From contig NZ_AUJR01000032.1 of assembly GCF_000424325.1 (NCBI RefSeq), positions 1-64,000 of the forward strand: DNA of 64,000 nucleotides, in the 5' to 3' direction. The stretch is from [Clostridium] clostridioforme AGR2157 (GTDB taxonomy: Bacteria > Bacillota > Clostridia > Lachnospirales > Lachnospiraceae). This document shows, piece after piece, positions 21,340-30,419 of this stretch. Numbering within the stretch: the first letter of the stretch is position 1; each line of letters begins with the position of its first letter. The notes beneath the pieces are model-generated. The model saw only the letters and a program-made list of their open reading frames with translations, was not told the DNA's origin and searched no databases. The position numbers and the translations under genes were made by a program.

Positions 21340-22290
21340 TTAGGATAGATAAGTTTGAATCACATCGAATACTTCTGCGGGTTTTTCTAAATGAGGAAGC
21401 AATTTTGTATTGGGTACAACAGTACATTCAATAGCAGGATTGTATTCTTTGTATTCTTCCATGCATTCACTTATATCATCTATGGCACCTCCGCCTAACA
21501 GATATATGCTGTTATCAATTTTCTTTAAGGCAGCCGCTATATTACATTTAACATAATTGCATTTTAAGCTGGCATAGACAGACTTGGGCGATTCGCCTAA
21601 ATGGGCCGATTCATGATATGCATCAATTATCCTGGTCTTTACTGAGTAAGGATTATAATAGTAATTAGTTAAAAATTCTTTTGCTATGAACTGTTTACTG
21701 CAGGCTATATTATATATCAAGGTTCCGACAATGGGCAAATCCAATATAATCTTGTAAAGCTTTGCATTCTTTCCAGGCACCTGACTACAGGACAGAAGGC
21801 TCTCCGGATTTATGAATAATAACTGATTAAATAATTCGGGACTATTGCTGCAAGCCATGATACCCAGCGCAGCAGAGGAATCACTGGCAATCATGTCGGT
21901 CCTATGTCCTATCTCTGATTTTATGAAATCAGATAGAAGCTGCACATAGAGATAGTTGGTGTAGGTAAGATTAGGCTTTTCTGAGCGGCCAAAACCGAGT
22001 AAGTCAATGGTATATACAGTATATATCTCCGCAAGTTTACCAACCAAATTCTTCCACTCGTACCCGCTGGAAGCAGGAGCAAGGTCATGTACCAACAGAA
22101 TCGGTTTACCGGTACCTGTCTTAGTATAATGTATATTTCCTAAACGCCACTTATAACACAGTGCCTCTGGTTCTTCCAATACATTTCGGGACGTGGCCGA
22201 AAGTTTTATCGCTTTGTTAATCAGAGCAGTAGTAGCAGCAGCTCCGGATGACAGTATAAGTAAGGTCAGTAATTTATTCCTGGTTTTCAT
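21340..22290 (-). CDS. Alpha/beta hydrolase, membrane-anchored
   Basis: A 316-residue protein with an N-terminal hydrophobic anchor or signal (residues 7-24) and an alpha/beta hydrolase fold: oxyanion-loop strand ILLVHDLAPASSGYEW, then DLLGFGRSEKP (96-106). The nucleophile elbow reads SDSSA (136-140) rather than G-x-S-x-G, with Ser138 the likely nucleophile; H300 near the C-terminus may complete the triad. Substrate unknown. AGGAGA precedes the ATG. Two parS sites flank the gene, which lies between parAB and nfo on the opposite strand. It may act at the outer face of the membrane. Confidence 0.85.
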   Translation of the reverse strand: MKTRNKLLTLLILSSGAAATTALINKAIKLSATSRNVLEEPEALCYKWRLGNIHYTKTGTGKPILLVHDLAPASSGYEWKNLVGKLAEIYTVYTIDLLGFGRSEKPNLTYTNYLYVQLLSDFIKSEIGHRTDMIASDSSAALGIMACSNSPELFNQLLFINPESLLSCSQVPGKNAKLYKIILDLPIVGTLIYNIACSKQFIAKEFLTNYYYNPYSVKTRIIDAYHESAHLGESPKSVYASLKCNYVKCNIAAALKKIDNSIYLLGGGAIDDISECMEEYKEYNPAIECTVVPNTKLLPHLEKPAEVFDVIQTYLS

Positions 22291-22436
22291 TCAATAGTCT
22301 CCTGAAATTACATATTATATAACCGATCTTTTGATTATCTCCATTATAATACAAGCTGGGGGCTATTACAACTGTTAGAGAATTAAATTATTATTAAGAC
22401 ACGAAGATTAGGATGCCCACTTTTCTGCCTTAAAAA

Positions 22437-22452
22437 TGTTTCACGTGAAACA
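22437..22452. promoter_or_regulatory. parS site 2, upstream of parA
   Basis: Perfect palindrome TGTTTCACGTGAAACA, 145 bases upstream of the parA start. It would nucleate a ParB complex next to the parAB promoter. Confidence 0.96.
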
Positions 22453-22519
22453 TTTTTTTGTATAAAACATGAAAATTCTCCTTTTTTCCTAATTTCCCGT
22501 AGGAAAAGAATAGGACTTG

Positions 22520-22528
22520 TGTTATAAT
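22520..22528 (+). promoter_or_regulatory. Extended -10 promoter of parAB
   Basis: TGTTATAAT (extended -10) lies about 55 bases before the parA start; no good -35 hexamer is seen at the usual distance. Confidence 0.55.
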
Positions 22529-22581
22529 CGTAAAAGTAATCGAAGAAAGGTTTGTTTTTTTCGAGAAAGGAATTTATACAT

Positions 22582-23352
22582 ATGGGACGAATCATAACAA
22601 TAGCCAATCAGAAGGGTGGAGTAGGTAAGACTACTACAGCCATTAATCTTTCTGCCTGTTTGGCTGAAGCAGGACAACATGTTATGCTGGTGGATTTTGA
22701 TCCCCAGGGAAATGCCAGCAGCGGACTGGGGCTGGAACAGGAAGATTTTAATAGAACTGTTTATGATATGATGATTGAAGAGGCATCTGTGGACGAATGT
22801 ATTATTAAGGAAATACAGCCGAATCTCGATGTGCTTCCTTCTGATATGAACCTGGCAGGAGCGGAGATTGAATTTCAGGAAGTCGAGAATAAGGAAAAGC
22901 TTTTGAGCAGCTATCTAAATCAAGTTCGAGATACATATGATTTCATCATCATTGATTGTCCCCCATCTCTAAATATATTGACCATAAATGCACTGACGGC
23001 AGCAGATACCGTACTGGTTCCTATACAGTGTGAATACTATGCCTTGGAGGGACTCAATCAGGTATTAAAGACAGTGGATCTGGTTAAAAGAAAGTTGAAT
23101 CCGGAGTTGGAATTGGAAGGCGTGGTATTTACCATGTATGACGCAAGAACAAATCTGTCACTGGAAGTAGTGGAAAGTGTTAAGAGCAGTTTGAACAGAA
23201 CAATTTATAAAACCATTATACCGAGAAACGTACGTCTGGCTGAGGCACCCAGCCATGGAATGTCTATTAATCTTTACGATTCCAGATCAACGGGGGCCGA
23301 GAGCTACAGGTTGCTTGCGGCAGAAGTAATGAGCAGAGGAGAAGAGTTGTAA
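22582..23352 (+). CDS. parA: Chromosome-partitioning ATPase ParA (Soj)
   Basis: A 256-residue deviant Walker ATPase with KGGVGKTT (11-18), the DFDPQGNASSGLG switch and IIDCPPSL. With ParB and parS it drives or signals origin segregation, and Soj also regulates DnaA in Bacillus. The start at 22582 has AAGGA upstream; a frame extending to 22552 is not supported. Its stop overlaps parB by one base (TAATG), indicating translational coupling. Confidence 0.97.
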   Translation: MGRIITIANQKGGVGKTTTAINLSACLAEAGQHVMLVDFDPQGNASSGLGLEQEDFNRTVYDMMIEEASVDECIIKEIQPNLDVLPSDMNLAGAEIEFQEVENKEKLLSSYLNQVRDTYDFIIIDCPPSLNILTINALTAADTVLVPIQCEYYALEGLNQVLKTVDLVKRKLNPELELEGVVFTMYDARTNLSLEVVESVKSSLNRTIYKTIIPRNVRLAEAPSHGMSINLYDSRSTGAESYRLLAAEVMSRGEEL

Positions 23353-24272
23353 TGGCTAAAAAAGGATTGGGTAAAGGATTGGGAGCCATCTTTGGAGAAG
23401 ATGTCATAAAGGAAAGCGAAGAGGAGATTGCAAAAGCAAAAGCGGCTACGTCTGAAAAAGGGGATGGCAAAAGCGGGGAATTGATGGTGAAAATGGCTTT
23501 GATTGAACCCAATAGAGAACAGCCCAGAAAAGATTTCAATGAGGAGCAGTTGGCTGAGCTGGCTGATTCCATCAAACGATACGGTATTTTACAGCCCCTT
23601 TTGGTTCAGAAAAAGGGGACATTTTATGAGATTATTGCCGGAGAACGCAGATGGCGTGCAGCCAAGATAGCCGGATTAAAGGAAATACCCGTTGTGTTGC
23701 GGGAGTACAATAAGCAGGAAAGCATGGAAATAGCACTGATTGAAAATGTGCAGAGAGCTGACTTGAATCCTATTGAAGAGGCATTGGCTTATCAGCGTCT
23801 GGTGACAGAATTCAAGCTGACTCAGGAGGAAATTGCAGCCAGAGTATCAAAAAACAGAGCTACCATTACCAATTCCATGCGCCTTTTAAAACTGGACGGA
23901 CAGATACAGGAAATGCTGATTCAGAATCTTATTTCCAGCGGTCATGCGAGGGCTTTATTGTCCTTGGAGGATAAAGGGCTTCAGCTGAAGGCAGCAAAAA
24001 TGATATTGGATGAATCGCTCAGTGTCAGAGAAACAGAGCGTCTTGTAAAGCGCCTTGCAAAGGAAGCAGAGACCGGGGAAGAGAAGAAGGATAAATCTAA
24101 GGACGAGGCCCTGGCTTTGATATATCAGAGTTTGGAAGAACGTATGAAAAGCGTCATGGGTACAAAGGTCAGCATCCACAACAAGGATAAAAATAAAGGA
24201 CGCATTGAAATTGAATATTATTCTGAAGCAGAATTAGAGCGGATTGTAGAAATGATTGAATCAATTCGCTAG
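23352..24272 (+). CDS. parB: Chromosome-partitioning protein ParB (Spo0J)
   Basis: A 306-residue ParB. The CTP-binding/hydrolysis motifs GERRWRAA (97-104) and ENVQRADLNP (131-140) and the central helix-turn-helix (LTQEEIAARVSKNRATITN) are present; the C-terminal dimerisation segment follows a lysine-rich linker. The N-terminal GLGKGLGAIFG matches the ParA-interacting peptide typical of the family. Two perfect parS targets lie within 2 kb upstream. It overlaps parA by one base. Confidence 0.97.
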   Translation: MAKKGLGKGLGAIFGEDVIKESEEEIAKAKAATSEKGDGKSGELMVKMALIEPNREQPRKDFNEEQLAELADSIKRYGILQPLLVQKKGTFYEIIAGERRWRAAKIAGLKEIPVVLREYNKQESMEIALIENVQRADLNPIEEALAYQRLVTEFKLTQEEIAARVSKNRATITNSMRLLKLDGQIQEMLIQNLISSGHARALLSLEDKGLQLKAAKMILDESLSVRETERLVKRLAKEAETGEEKKDKSKDEALALIYQSLEERMKSVMGTKVSIHNKDKNKGRIEIEYYSEAELERIVEMIESIR

Positions 24273-24296
24273 GTACAAAGGAGAGATGGATATTAT

Positions 24297-24809
24297 ATGG
24301 AGAACAGCATCTTAAATCAAATTCCCTTTGATCCTGCATACATAATAGCGGGATTATTGATATTAGTGGTTCTGCTGCTGATATTGACGATTACAACAAT
24401 GACAAAAGTAAGAAGGCTGGATCGCCAATATGACTATTTTATGAGAGGAAAAGATGCAGAGACTCTGGAAGATGTCATTCTGGACCAGATTGAAGAAATC
24501 AGGGATTTAAGGGCCGAGGACAGGTCGAATAAGGATTCCATCCGAACATTGAACCGGAATCAGAGAGCCTCATTCCAAAAGTATGGGCTTGTCAAGTACA
24601 ATGCCTTTAAAGGGATGGGAGGAAACCTCAGCTTTGCTTTTGCCATGTTGGATTATACAAACAGCGGCTTTGTATTAAACTGTGTTCACAGCAGAGAGGG
24701 GTGCTATCTGTATATTAAGGTGGTGGATATGGGACAGACCGATATTGTTCTGGGGAATGAGGAACAGGAGGCATTGGAACAGGCTCTTGGTTATATTAAG
24801 AAAAATTAA
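24297..24809 (+). CDS. DUF4446 family membrane protein
   Basis: A 170-residue protein with one N-terminal membrane segment (about residues 14-32), a charged coiled region (40-85) and a compact C-terminal domain (FQKYGLVKYNAFKGMGGNLSF, LDYTNSGFVLNCVHSREG). This matches the DUF4446 family, which commonly follows parB in clostridia; its function is unknown. It begins 24 bases after parB with AAAGGAG upstream, so it belongs to the parAB operon. A role at the membrane during chromosome segregation or sporulation is only a guess from context. Confidence 0.88.
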   Translation: MENSILNQIPFDPAYIIAGLLILVVLLLILTITTMTKVRRLDRQYDYFMRGKDAETLEDVILDQIEEIRDLRAEDRSNKDSIRTLNRNQRASFQKYGLVKYNAFKGMGGNLSFAFAMLDYTNSGFVLNCVHSREGCYLYIKVVDMGQTDIVLGNEEQEALEQALGYIKKN

Positions 24810-24823
24810 ACGTATATTAATTG

Positions 24824-24860
24824 TAAAAGACTGGAAAACATCTGGTCTTTTATTTATTTT
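24824..24860 (+). terminator. Terminator after the DUF4446 gene
   Basis: TAAAAGAC and GTCTTTTA pair around a 13-base loop and are followed by TTTATTTTG. Confidence 0.7.
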
Positions 24861-24942
24861 GTAAAATGAGAGCAAAGTTGGCGCATAATGGATTTAGCCT
24901 GCATATGATATTGGTAAGAGAAAGTTGGAAAAAGGAGAGTAG

Positions 24943-26250
24943 ATGCAGGACATTGAATACCTGAAAAGCATGTATCCATCAGGAATACGAATTCTACAGG
25001 GGTATGTGGCAGAAGCTTGCGACAGATTGGATTATAAAAACAGTCCCATGTATGATGAGTATCCTGACCATATGATGATTAACCGGCTTTGTGATACAAT
25101 TTGTGATACGGTGATTGCATCCGAAGGCGCGGAAAAGGTCAGGAGCATGTGGAACATATCAGAAAATGATAAATCTGTTATGGAAATGGCAGAACTCAAA
25201 AAGGATATGAAACGGCTGGATGAGGATTCGTTTACAGAGGATGATGAGTTGGAAGTAGAGCGGGAGCAGGAATTGGGAAATGTTCCGGCAGATGACATAA
25301 GTGAGGCGGAAGACATAGGTGAGACTGAGGACATAGAAAACACTGAAGAATTACAGGAGGAGCAGACCATTTCCAATATCCAATATGGTTTCCAGGGATA
25401 CAGGGAGTCCGTGGTAAATCCTTCCGGAAACATAATGGAGACCCAGGAAATGAGAGCTATAGAACCTGGCTTTCCCGGAAATGGAAGAATGGGTGGAAGA
25501 CCTAATATGGGGCAGGGGTCAGGCAGAACGCCCATGGGAAATAATTCAGTCAGACCGCCTATTGGACCCGGCCCGGTGAGACCGCCTATGGGACCCGGCC
25601 CGGTGAGACCGCCTATGGGACCCGGCCCGGTGAGACCGCCCATGGGACCCGGCTCGGTGAGACCGCCCATGGGACCCGGCCAAGGCAGACCGCCCATGGG
25701 ACCCGGCCAAGGCAGACCGCCTATGGGACCCGGCCAAGGCAGACCGCCTATGGGACCCGGCCCAGTGAGACCGCCGGTAGGAACTAATCCGGGCAGACCA
25801 CCTATGGGAGGACCTGGACCAGTGAGACCGCCGCAGCCGCCGAGGCCAACGCCGCCGCCCCCCAGGCCGCCGCAGCCGCCGAGGCCAACGCCGCCGCCTC
25901 CCAGACCGCCGCAGCCGCCGAGGCCAACGCCGCAGCCGCCGAGACCGCCGCAGCCGCCAAGGCCAACGCCGCCGCCCCCCAGACCGCCGCAGCCGCCGAG
26001 GCCACCGCAGCCGCCGAGACCGCCGCAGCCGCCAAGGCCAACGCCGCAGCCCCCCAGGCCGCCGCAGCCCCCCAGACCACCGCAGCCCCCAAGACCACCG
26101 CAGCCCCCCAGACCACCCAGGCCCCCAAGGCCGGTTCCGCCGCCTCCTAATCACGGAAACAAACCATCCTGGTTAAGAGACATGGTTAAGGTGCTTCTGT
26201 TGAACGAGATGTTCCACCGAAGATGCGCCAGAGGCCTGTGCGCTTTATAG
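24943..26250 (+). CDS. Proline-rich repeat protein, function unknown
   Basis: A 435-residue protein in three parts. Residues 1-70 form a compact domain (YPSGIRILQGYVAEACDRLD, MYDEYPDHMMINRLC); 80-150 are very acidic; about 203-398 are low-complexity proline repeats. The repeats are first about ten copies of a nine-residue unit of the form GPGPVRPPM, then blocks based on PRPPQPPRPTPPPP. The last residues, SWLRDMVKVLLLNEMFHRRC, look helical and basic, so the two ends are conventional protein and the middle an extended spacer. I recall similar N- and C-terminal segments in Lachnospiraceae hypothetical proteins but cannot assign a function. AAGGAGAG precedes the ATG. No signal peptide is visible. 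Confidence 0.8.
   Translation: MQDIEYLKSMYPSGIRILQGYVAEACDRLDYKNSPMYDEYPDHMMINRLCDTICDTVIASEGAEKVRSMWNISENDKSVMEMAELKKDMKRLDEDSFTEDDELEVEREQELGNVPADDISEAEDIGETEDIENTEELQEEQTISNIQYGFQGYRESVVNPSGNIMETQEMRAIEPGFPGNGRMGGRPNMGQGSGRTPMGNNSVRPPIGPGPVRPPMGPGPVRPPMGPGPVRPPMGPGSVRPPMGPGQGRPPMGPGQGRPPMGPGQGRPPMGPGPVRPPVGTNPGRPPMGGPGPVRPPQPPRPTPPPPRPPQPPRPTPPPPRPPQPPRPTPQPPRPPQPPRPTPPPPRPPQPPRPPQPPRPPQPPRPTPQPPRPPQPPRPPQPPRPPQPPRPPRPPRPVPPPPNHGNKPSWLRDMVKVLLLNEMFHRRCARGLCAL
25545..26140 (+). repeat. GC-rich tandem coding repeats
   Basis: About 240 bases of 27-base units (variants of a GGACCCGGCCCGGTGAGACC-type core) are followed by about 310 bases of shorter CCGCCGCAGCCGCCGAGG-type units, all within the proline-rich gene. 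Copies are near-identical, a setting for length variation by slippage or recombination. Base composition is far more GC-rich than the flanks. Confidence 0.9.
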
Positions 26251-26364
26251 GAGCAGCAAAGATATTATTAATAAAATTCCGAAAAGATTAAGTTGTAGTT
26301 TTAATGGATATTATATAAAATAGAAATGATACAGAGCAACCAGTATAAAGGATAAAAATCACAT

Positions 26365-28845
26365 ATGAAAAAAATATTGCAAAAAGCAGGGATTTTGTTC
26401 CTGATATTCATAGGGGCATTGGTTGTATATTTCATCAGTGCCAGAAACACAATGGAAAAAGAATCAGCTGTATATACATCTATGGAAGAACCGTCTCTGC
26501 CAGTGGTTTATACACAACTGGGCAGTCAGGAAATCAATTGCCTGCACGGATACATGCAGGAGATGGGGAATCAGGCAGCCAGGGAAAGCATCTCTGTGCT
26601 GCCTGAAGACCGTGGGCTGCATATCCGGATTCAGGAGTATGGCAATACCATTACAGGCATCAGTTACGAAGTGAGGAATCTTACTCTGGACAGGCTGGTG
26701 GAGCGGACTGAGGTGGAAGAGTGGGACAGCGGGGACGGAAGTGTCAGTGCAGTGCTGCCGATTCAAAACCTGTTGGCCAGGAATGAAACTTATCTTCTGT
26801 CAATCACAGTGACTACAGGGGAAAAGGAAATACATTATTACACCAGAATCATGTGGCCGGATAACACCTATGCTTCGGATATGGTCCGGATGGCTGAGGA
26901 GTTTACCAGGAAGAGCCTGGATTATAATCAGGCAAGGGACCTGGTGTCCTATCTGGAAACCAATGACACAGAGGATAACAGCTCCTTGGGGCATGTTACC
27001 ATCAGGGCCAGTTTCAGTCATTTGACCTGGGATGGCCTGGATGTGGAGATGGTGGGTGAGCCCCAGGTGACACTTCAGGAGTTTGACGGCATCATGGGAC
27101 AAATCCAGATTCGGTATCAGGTTGCCATTAATGAGGAGGACGGAACACGTTCACTGGTAAATGCAGAGGATAATTTCACCATGAAGTGGAATGAACAGAG
27201 AATCTACCTGATGAATTATGAGCGCAATGCGAATGAAGAATTTGACGGAGGTCCTCAGTCATTTTCAGGCAAAAAGATTCTTCTTGGAATCACCAATGAC
27301 CACAAGGTAAGGACCATGAAGAGTCCAAAGTCCAATTATGTGGCGTTTAAAACAGGCGGAGATCTGTGGTGTTATGATTATGATGATAAACAGGCAGTAT
27401 GTGTATTTTCATTCAGAAGCAATTCAGACGACAGGGTAAGAAGCGGTTACGACAGACATGATATAAAGATATTGTCCGTGCAGGACGATGGTTCCATTGA
27501 TTTCCTGGTGTATGGATATATGAACAGGGGCAAATACGAGGGCCGGATGGGTGTTGTATTTTACCATTATGATAAGGAACAGGACACGGTTCAGGAGAAG
27601 TTTTTCCTGCCTGCATCTGAATCCTATGAGATGGTGAAAGCAGACGTGGACAAATTGTCCTATCTCAGTGAAAATGACATGATGTACATTATGCTTCAGG
27701 GCACTGTATACGGTATTGACCTTAAGAGCAATGAATCCCTTGTAGTGGCCCAGGGTCTGACGGAGGGAAGTTATGCTGTCAGCGGGGACGCCAGCCGGTT
27801 TGCATGGCAGGAAGGCCAGAACCTGTATGAATCCCAGAAGGTCCATGTCATGGATTTTAATACTTCCCAGAACCAGGAAATCGTGGGAGAGGTAAATGAT
27901 TATGTCAGAGTACTGGGATTTGTTGGAAATGATTTGATATATGGGCTGAGCAGTTCCAAGGATAAGTGGATTGTCAACGGCCGCCTGAAGGGTATGCCTA
28001 TGTATGCAATGTACATTGTGGATACACAGATGCAGGTGGAGAGCGAATACAAGAAGGACGGCATCTATATAACGGATGTAGTGGCGCAGGATGGGAGGAT
28101 TCACCTGAAACGTTTGGTTCCATTGGGAGAAAATCAGTATCTGTATCAGAACGAGGATACTATTGTATGCAACCAGAGGGTTGATAAGGACCCCTTAGAG
28201 GGAATCGGCTGGTTTGCCTCCCAGGATAAGGGAAAGGTTTATTTTGTCCAGGCAGATTCGGAAATACACGGGGATAAGGTCCATACATCTGCGCCAAAGG
28301 CATTTTCCTATGAATATACAAGCGTTCTGGATACGGGGAGTGCTGCTTCCGCGTCATCTGATAACAGCATGGTATTCAGGGCTTACGGGGGCGGACATTA
28401 TATTGGCTCATCCAGAACCTTCAGCCAGGCAGTGGAGATGGCCTATGGTCAGATGGGCTATGTGACGGACAGCAACCAGCATATTGTGTGGGACAGAATC
28501 AACAGGCAGCCCATACGCAATATAAAAGCCCCGGTGGACGAGGCCAGGAAGGTTACAAAGTACCTGGATTCATTTGACGGCAGCCGTGTCTATGAGAACG
28601 GACTTATACTCATCGATGCAGGGGGATGCAGCCTGAACCAGATTCTGTACTATATTGACAAGGGTATACCTGTGATTGCTTATGTGGAATCAGGCCAGTA
28701 TGTGCTTTTGTCCGGCTACGACCAGTATAATGTGACCCTCTATGACCCTCAGACCCAGGAAACACAGAAGATGGGACTCAATGATGCCACGGAGTATTTT
28801 AAGAACCTGCAGAATGATTTCCTGTGCGCTTTGGCAGTGGAGTAG
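26365..28845 (+). CDS. Membrane-anchored propeller-like protein with C39-like C-terminus
   Basis: An 826-residue protein. Residues 7-26 are one membrane segment with a short basic cytoplasmic end, placing the rest outside the cell. The middle (about 310-650) is rich in repeated beta-strand patterns with tryptophan and tyrosine, resembling a TolB/WD-type propeller. The last 100 residues resemble a C39-family peptidase fold: GGCSLNQILYYIDKGIPVIA then GQYVLLSGYD (777-786) and YDPQTQE. The usual catalytic histidine (GHY) is glutamine, and no cysteine lies at the expected N-terminal side of that domain, so it is probably not a protease. Function unknown. It follows the proline-rich gene on the same strand. 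Confidence 0.8.
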   Translation: MKKILQKAGILFLIFIGALVVYFISARNTMEKESAVYTSMEEPSLPVVYTQLGSQEINCLHGYMQEMGNQAARESISVLPEDRGLHIRIQEYGNTITGISYEVRNLTLDRLVERTEVEEWDSGDGSVSAVLPIQNLLARNETYLLSITVTTGEKEIHYYTRIMWPDNTYASDMVRMAEEFTRKSLDYNQARDLVSYLETNDTEDNSSLGHVTIRASFSHLTWDGLDVEMVGEPQVTLQEFDGIMGQIQIRYQVAINEEDGTRSLVNAEDNFTMKWNEQRIYLMNYERNANEEFDGGPQSFSGKKILLGITNDHKVRTMKSPKSNYVAFKTGGDLWCYDYDDKQAVCVFSFRSNSDDRVRSGYDRHDIKILSVQDDGSIDFLVYGYMNRGKYEGRMGVVFYHYDKEQDTVQEKFFLPASESYEMVKADVDKLSYLSENDMMYIMLQGTVYGIDLKSNESLVVAQGLTEGSYAVSGDASRFAWQEGQNLYESQKVHVMDFNTSQNQEIVGEVNDYVRVLGFVGNDLIYGLSSSKDKWIVNGRLKGMPMYAMYIVDTQMQVESEYKKDGIYITDVVAQDGRIHLKRLVPLGENQYLYQNEDTIVCNQRVDKDPLEGIGWFASQDKGKVYFVQADSEIHGDKVHTSAPKAFSYEYTSVLDTGSAASASSDNSMVFRAYGGGHYIGSSRTFSQAVEMAYGQMGYVTDSNQHIVWDRINRQPIRNIKAPVDEARKVTKYLDSFDGSRVYENGLILIDAGGCSLNQILYYIDKGIPVIAYVESGQYVLLSGYDQYNVTLYDPQTQETQKMGLNDATEYFKNLQNDFLCALAVE

Positions 28846-28879
28846 ACAGTGTACTTTAGAGTGTGCATTTTCGTTTTAC

Positions 28880-28907
28880 TTTACAAATCTGATTCTTATG
28901 GTATAAT
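28880..28907 (+). promoter_or_regulatory. Promoter of murA
   Basis: TTTACA, 16-base spacer, TATAAT with extended-10 TGG, about 100 bases upstream of the murA start. Confidence 0.75.
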
Positions 28908-29008
28908 CTAAGAAGATGTAAATAAATTATGAACAAAATTTTAAAGATTTCTTTAGGAGTATTTTCCTTATATATTGGATTTGTTTAAATAAAAATCAGA
29001 GGTGTGGA

Positions 29009-30301
29009 ATGGAACAATATATTATAAAAGGCGGGAATCCACTGGTGGGAGATGTGACCATAAGCGGAGCCAAGAATGCCGCACTGGGAATACTGGCTGC
29101 TTCTATCATGACAGACGAGGATGTGGTGATTGATAATCTGCCGGATGTAAGGGATATCAATGTACTGTTAGAGGCGATTCAGGAAATCGGTGCAAGGGTT
29201 GACAGAATTGACCGACACACTGTAAAGATAAATGGAAGCAATATAAGCGAGGTATCTGTTGATGATGAGTATATCAGGAGGATACGTGCTTCATACTATT
29301 TTATAGGAGCTCTTTTGGGCAAGTATAAGAGCGCCCAGGTTCCTCTTCCGGGAGGATGCAATATAGGCAGCAGGCCCATTGACCAGCATATAAAGGGATT
29401 CAGGGCGCTGGGAGCCGAGGTGACCATTGAGCGCGGGGCTGTCATAGCCCATGCCATCGACCTGGTGGCAAGCCACATCTATCTGGATGTGGTCTCTGTG
29501 GGAGCCACCATCAATATCATGATGGCTGGAGCCCTGGCAGAGGGACAGACCATTCTGGAGAACGCTGCAAAGGAACCCCATATTGTTGACGTTGCCAACT
29601 TCTTAAACAGCATGGGCGCCAATATAAAGGGCGCAGGTACGGATACCATCCGTATCAGAGGCGTGAACCGGCTCCATGGCACCGAGTATTCCATTATTCC
29701 GGACCAGATTGAGGCAGGTACGTTTATGTGCGCAGCAGCAGCTACCAGAGGCGATATCATGGTTAAGAACGTGATTCCCAAACATCTGGAAGCCATTTCC
29801 GCCAAACTGACGGAGATAGGCTGCGAGGTTGTTGAATTTGATGATGCTGTCCGTGTGGTGGGAAAACCTTCCCAGAGACATACGGATATAAAGACACTTC
29901 CTTATCCCGGCTTTCCTACGGACATGCAGCCTCAGATGTCGGTTGCCCTGGTTCTGGCCAATGGTACCAGCATGGTGACTGAGAGTATTTTTGAGAACAG
30001 GTTCAAATATGTGGACGAGCTGGCCCGCATGGGCAGCAATATAAAGGTAGAGGGCAATGTGGCTGTCATAGACGGCGTGAAACGCCTGACAGGAGCCCAG
30101 GTCAATGCGCCGGATTTGAGGGCGGGAGCAGCCCTTGTGATTGCAGGATTGGCGGCTGACGGCTATACGGTGGTGGATGAAATCGGTTATATCCAGCGCG
30201 GATATGAGTGTTTTGAGGAAAAGCTCCAGGGATTGGGAGCCATGATTGAAAAAGTAGATTCTGACCGGGAAGTACAGAAGTTTAAACTGAGGGTCGGTTG
30301 A
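29009..30301 (+). CDS. murA: UDP-N-acetylglucosamine 1-carboxyvinyltransferase
   Basis: A 430-residue enzyme that transfers enolpyruvate from PEP to UDP-GlcNAc, the first committed step of peptidoglycan synthesis. The substrate-binding KNAALG motif is near the N-terminus, the catalytic-loop cysteine lies in LPGGCNIGSRP, and PYPGFPTDMQPQ carries the catalytic aspartate. The cysteine is present, so the fosfomycin target residue is intact. Many Firmicutes have two paralogues (MurA and MurZ); which this is cannot be settled from one sequence. Confidence 0.96.
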   Translation: MEQYIIKGGNPLVGDVTISGAKNAALGILAASIMTDEDVVIDNLPDVRDINVLLEAIQEIGARVDRIDRHTVKINGSNISEVSVDDEYIRRIRASYYFIGALLGKYKSAQVPLPGGCNIGSRPIDQHIKGFRALGAEVTIERGAVIAHAIDLVASHIYLDVVSVGATINIMMAGALAEGQTILENAAKEPHIVDVANFLNSMGANIKGAGTDTIRIRGVNRLHGTEYSIIPDQIEAGTFMCAAAATRGDIMVKNVIPKHLEAISAKLTEIGCEVVEFDDAVRVVGKPSQRHTDIKTLPYPGFPTDMQPQMSVALVLANGTSMVTESIFENRFKYVDELARMGSNIKVEGNVAVIDGVKRLTGAQVNAPDLRAGAALVIAGLAADGYTVVDEIGYIQRGYECFEEKLQGLGAMIEKVDSDREVQKFKLRVG

Positions 30302-30317
30302 TAACAGGAGAGAATAC

Positions 30318-30362
30318 AAGGCAGGAGGGTGTACCGGAAGGTGCATGGTTCCTGCCTTTTCT
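30318..30362 (+). terminator. Terminator of murA
   Basis: AAGGCAGGA and TCCTGCCTT pair around a 23-base loop, followed by TTTTC. The hairpin lies upstream of the start chosen for the transglutaminase-like gene. Confidence 0.8.
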
Positions 30363-30419
30363 TTCAGAGGCAGAACAGAAGCCGGACAAACAGACATAAG
30401 AAGGATATGTGGAACGAAT

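Noticed and set aside
25545-26140. CRISPR-like array
   Set aside because: The units are contiguous coding repeats without spacers and keep the reading frame.
25546-26154. Long antisense frames rich in Arg/Trp/Ser or Ala opposite the proline-rich gene
   Set aside because: They are produced by the GC-rich repeat in other frames, have no ribosome site and no plausible protein composition.
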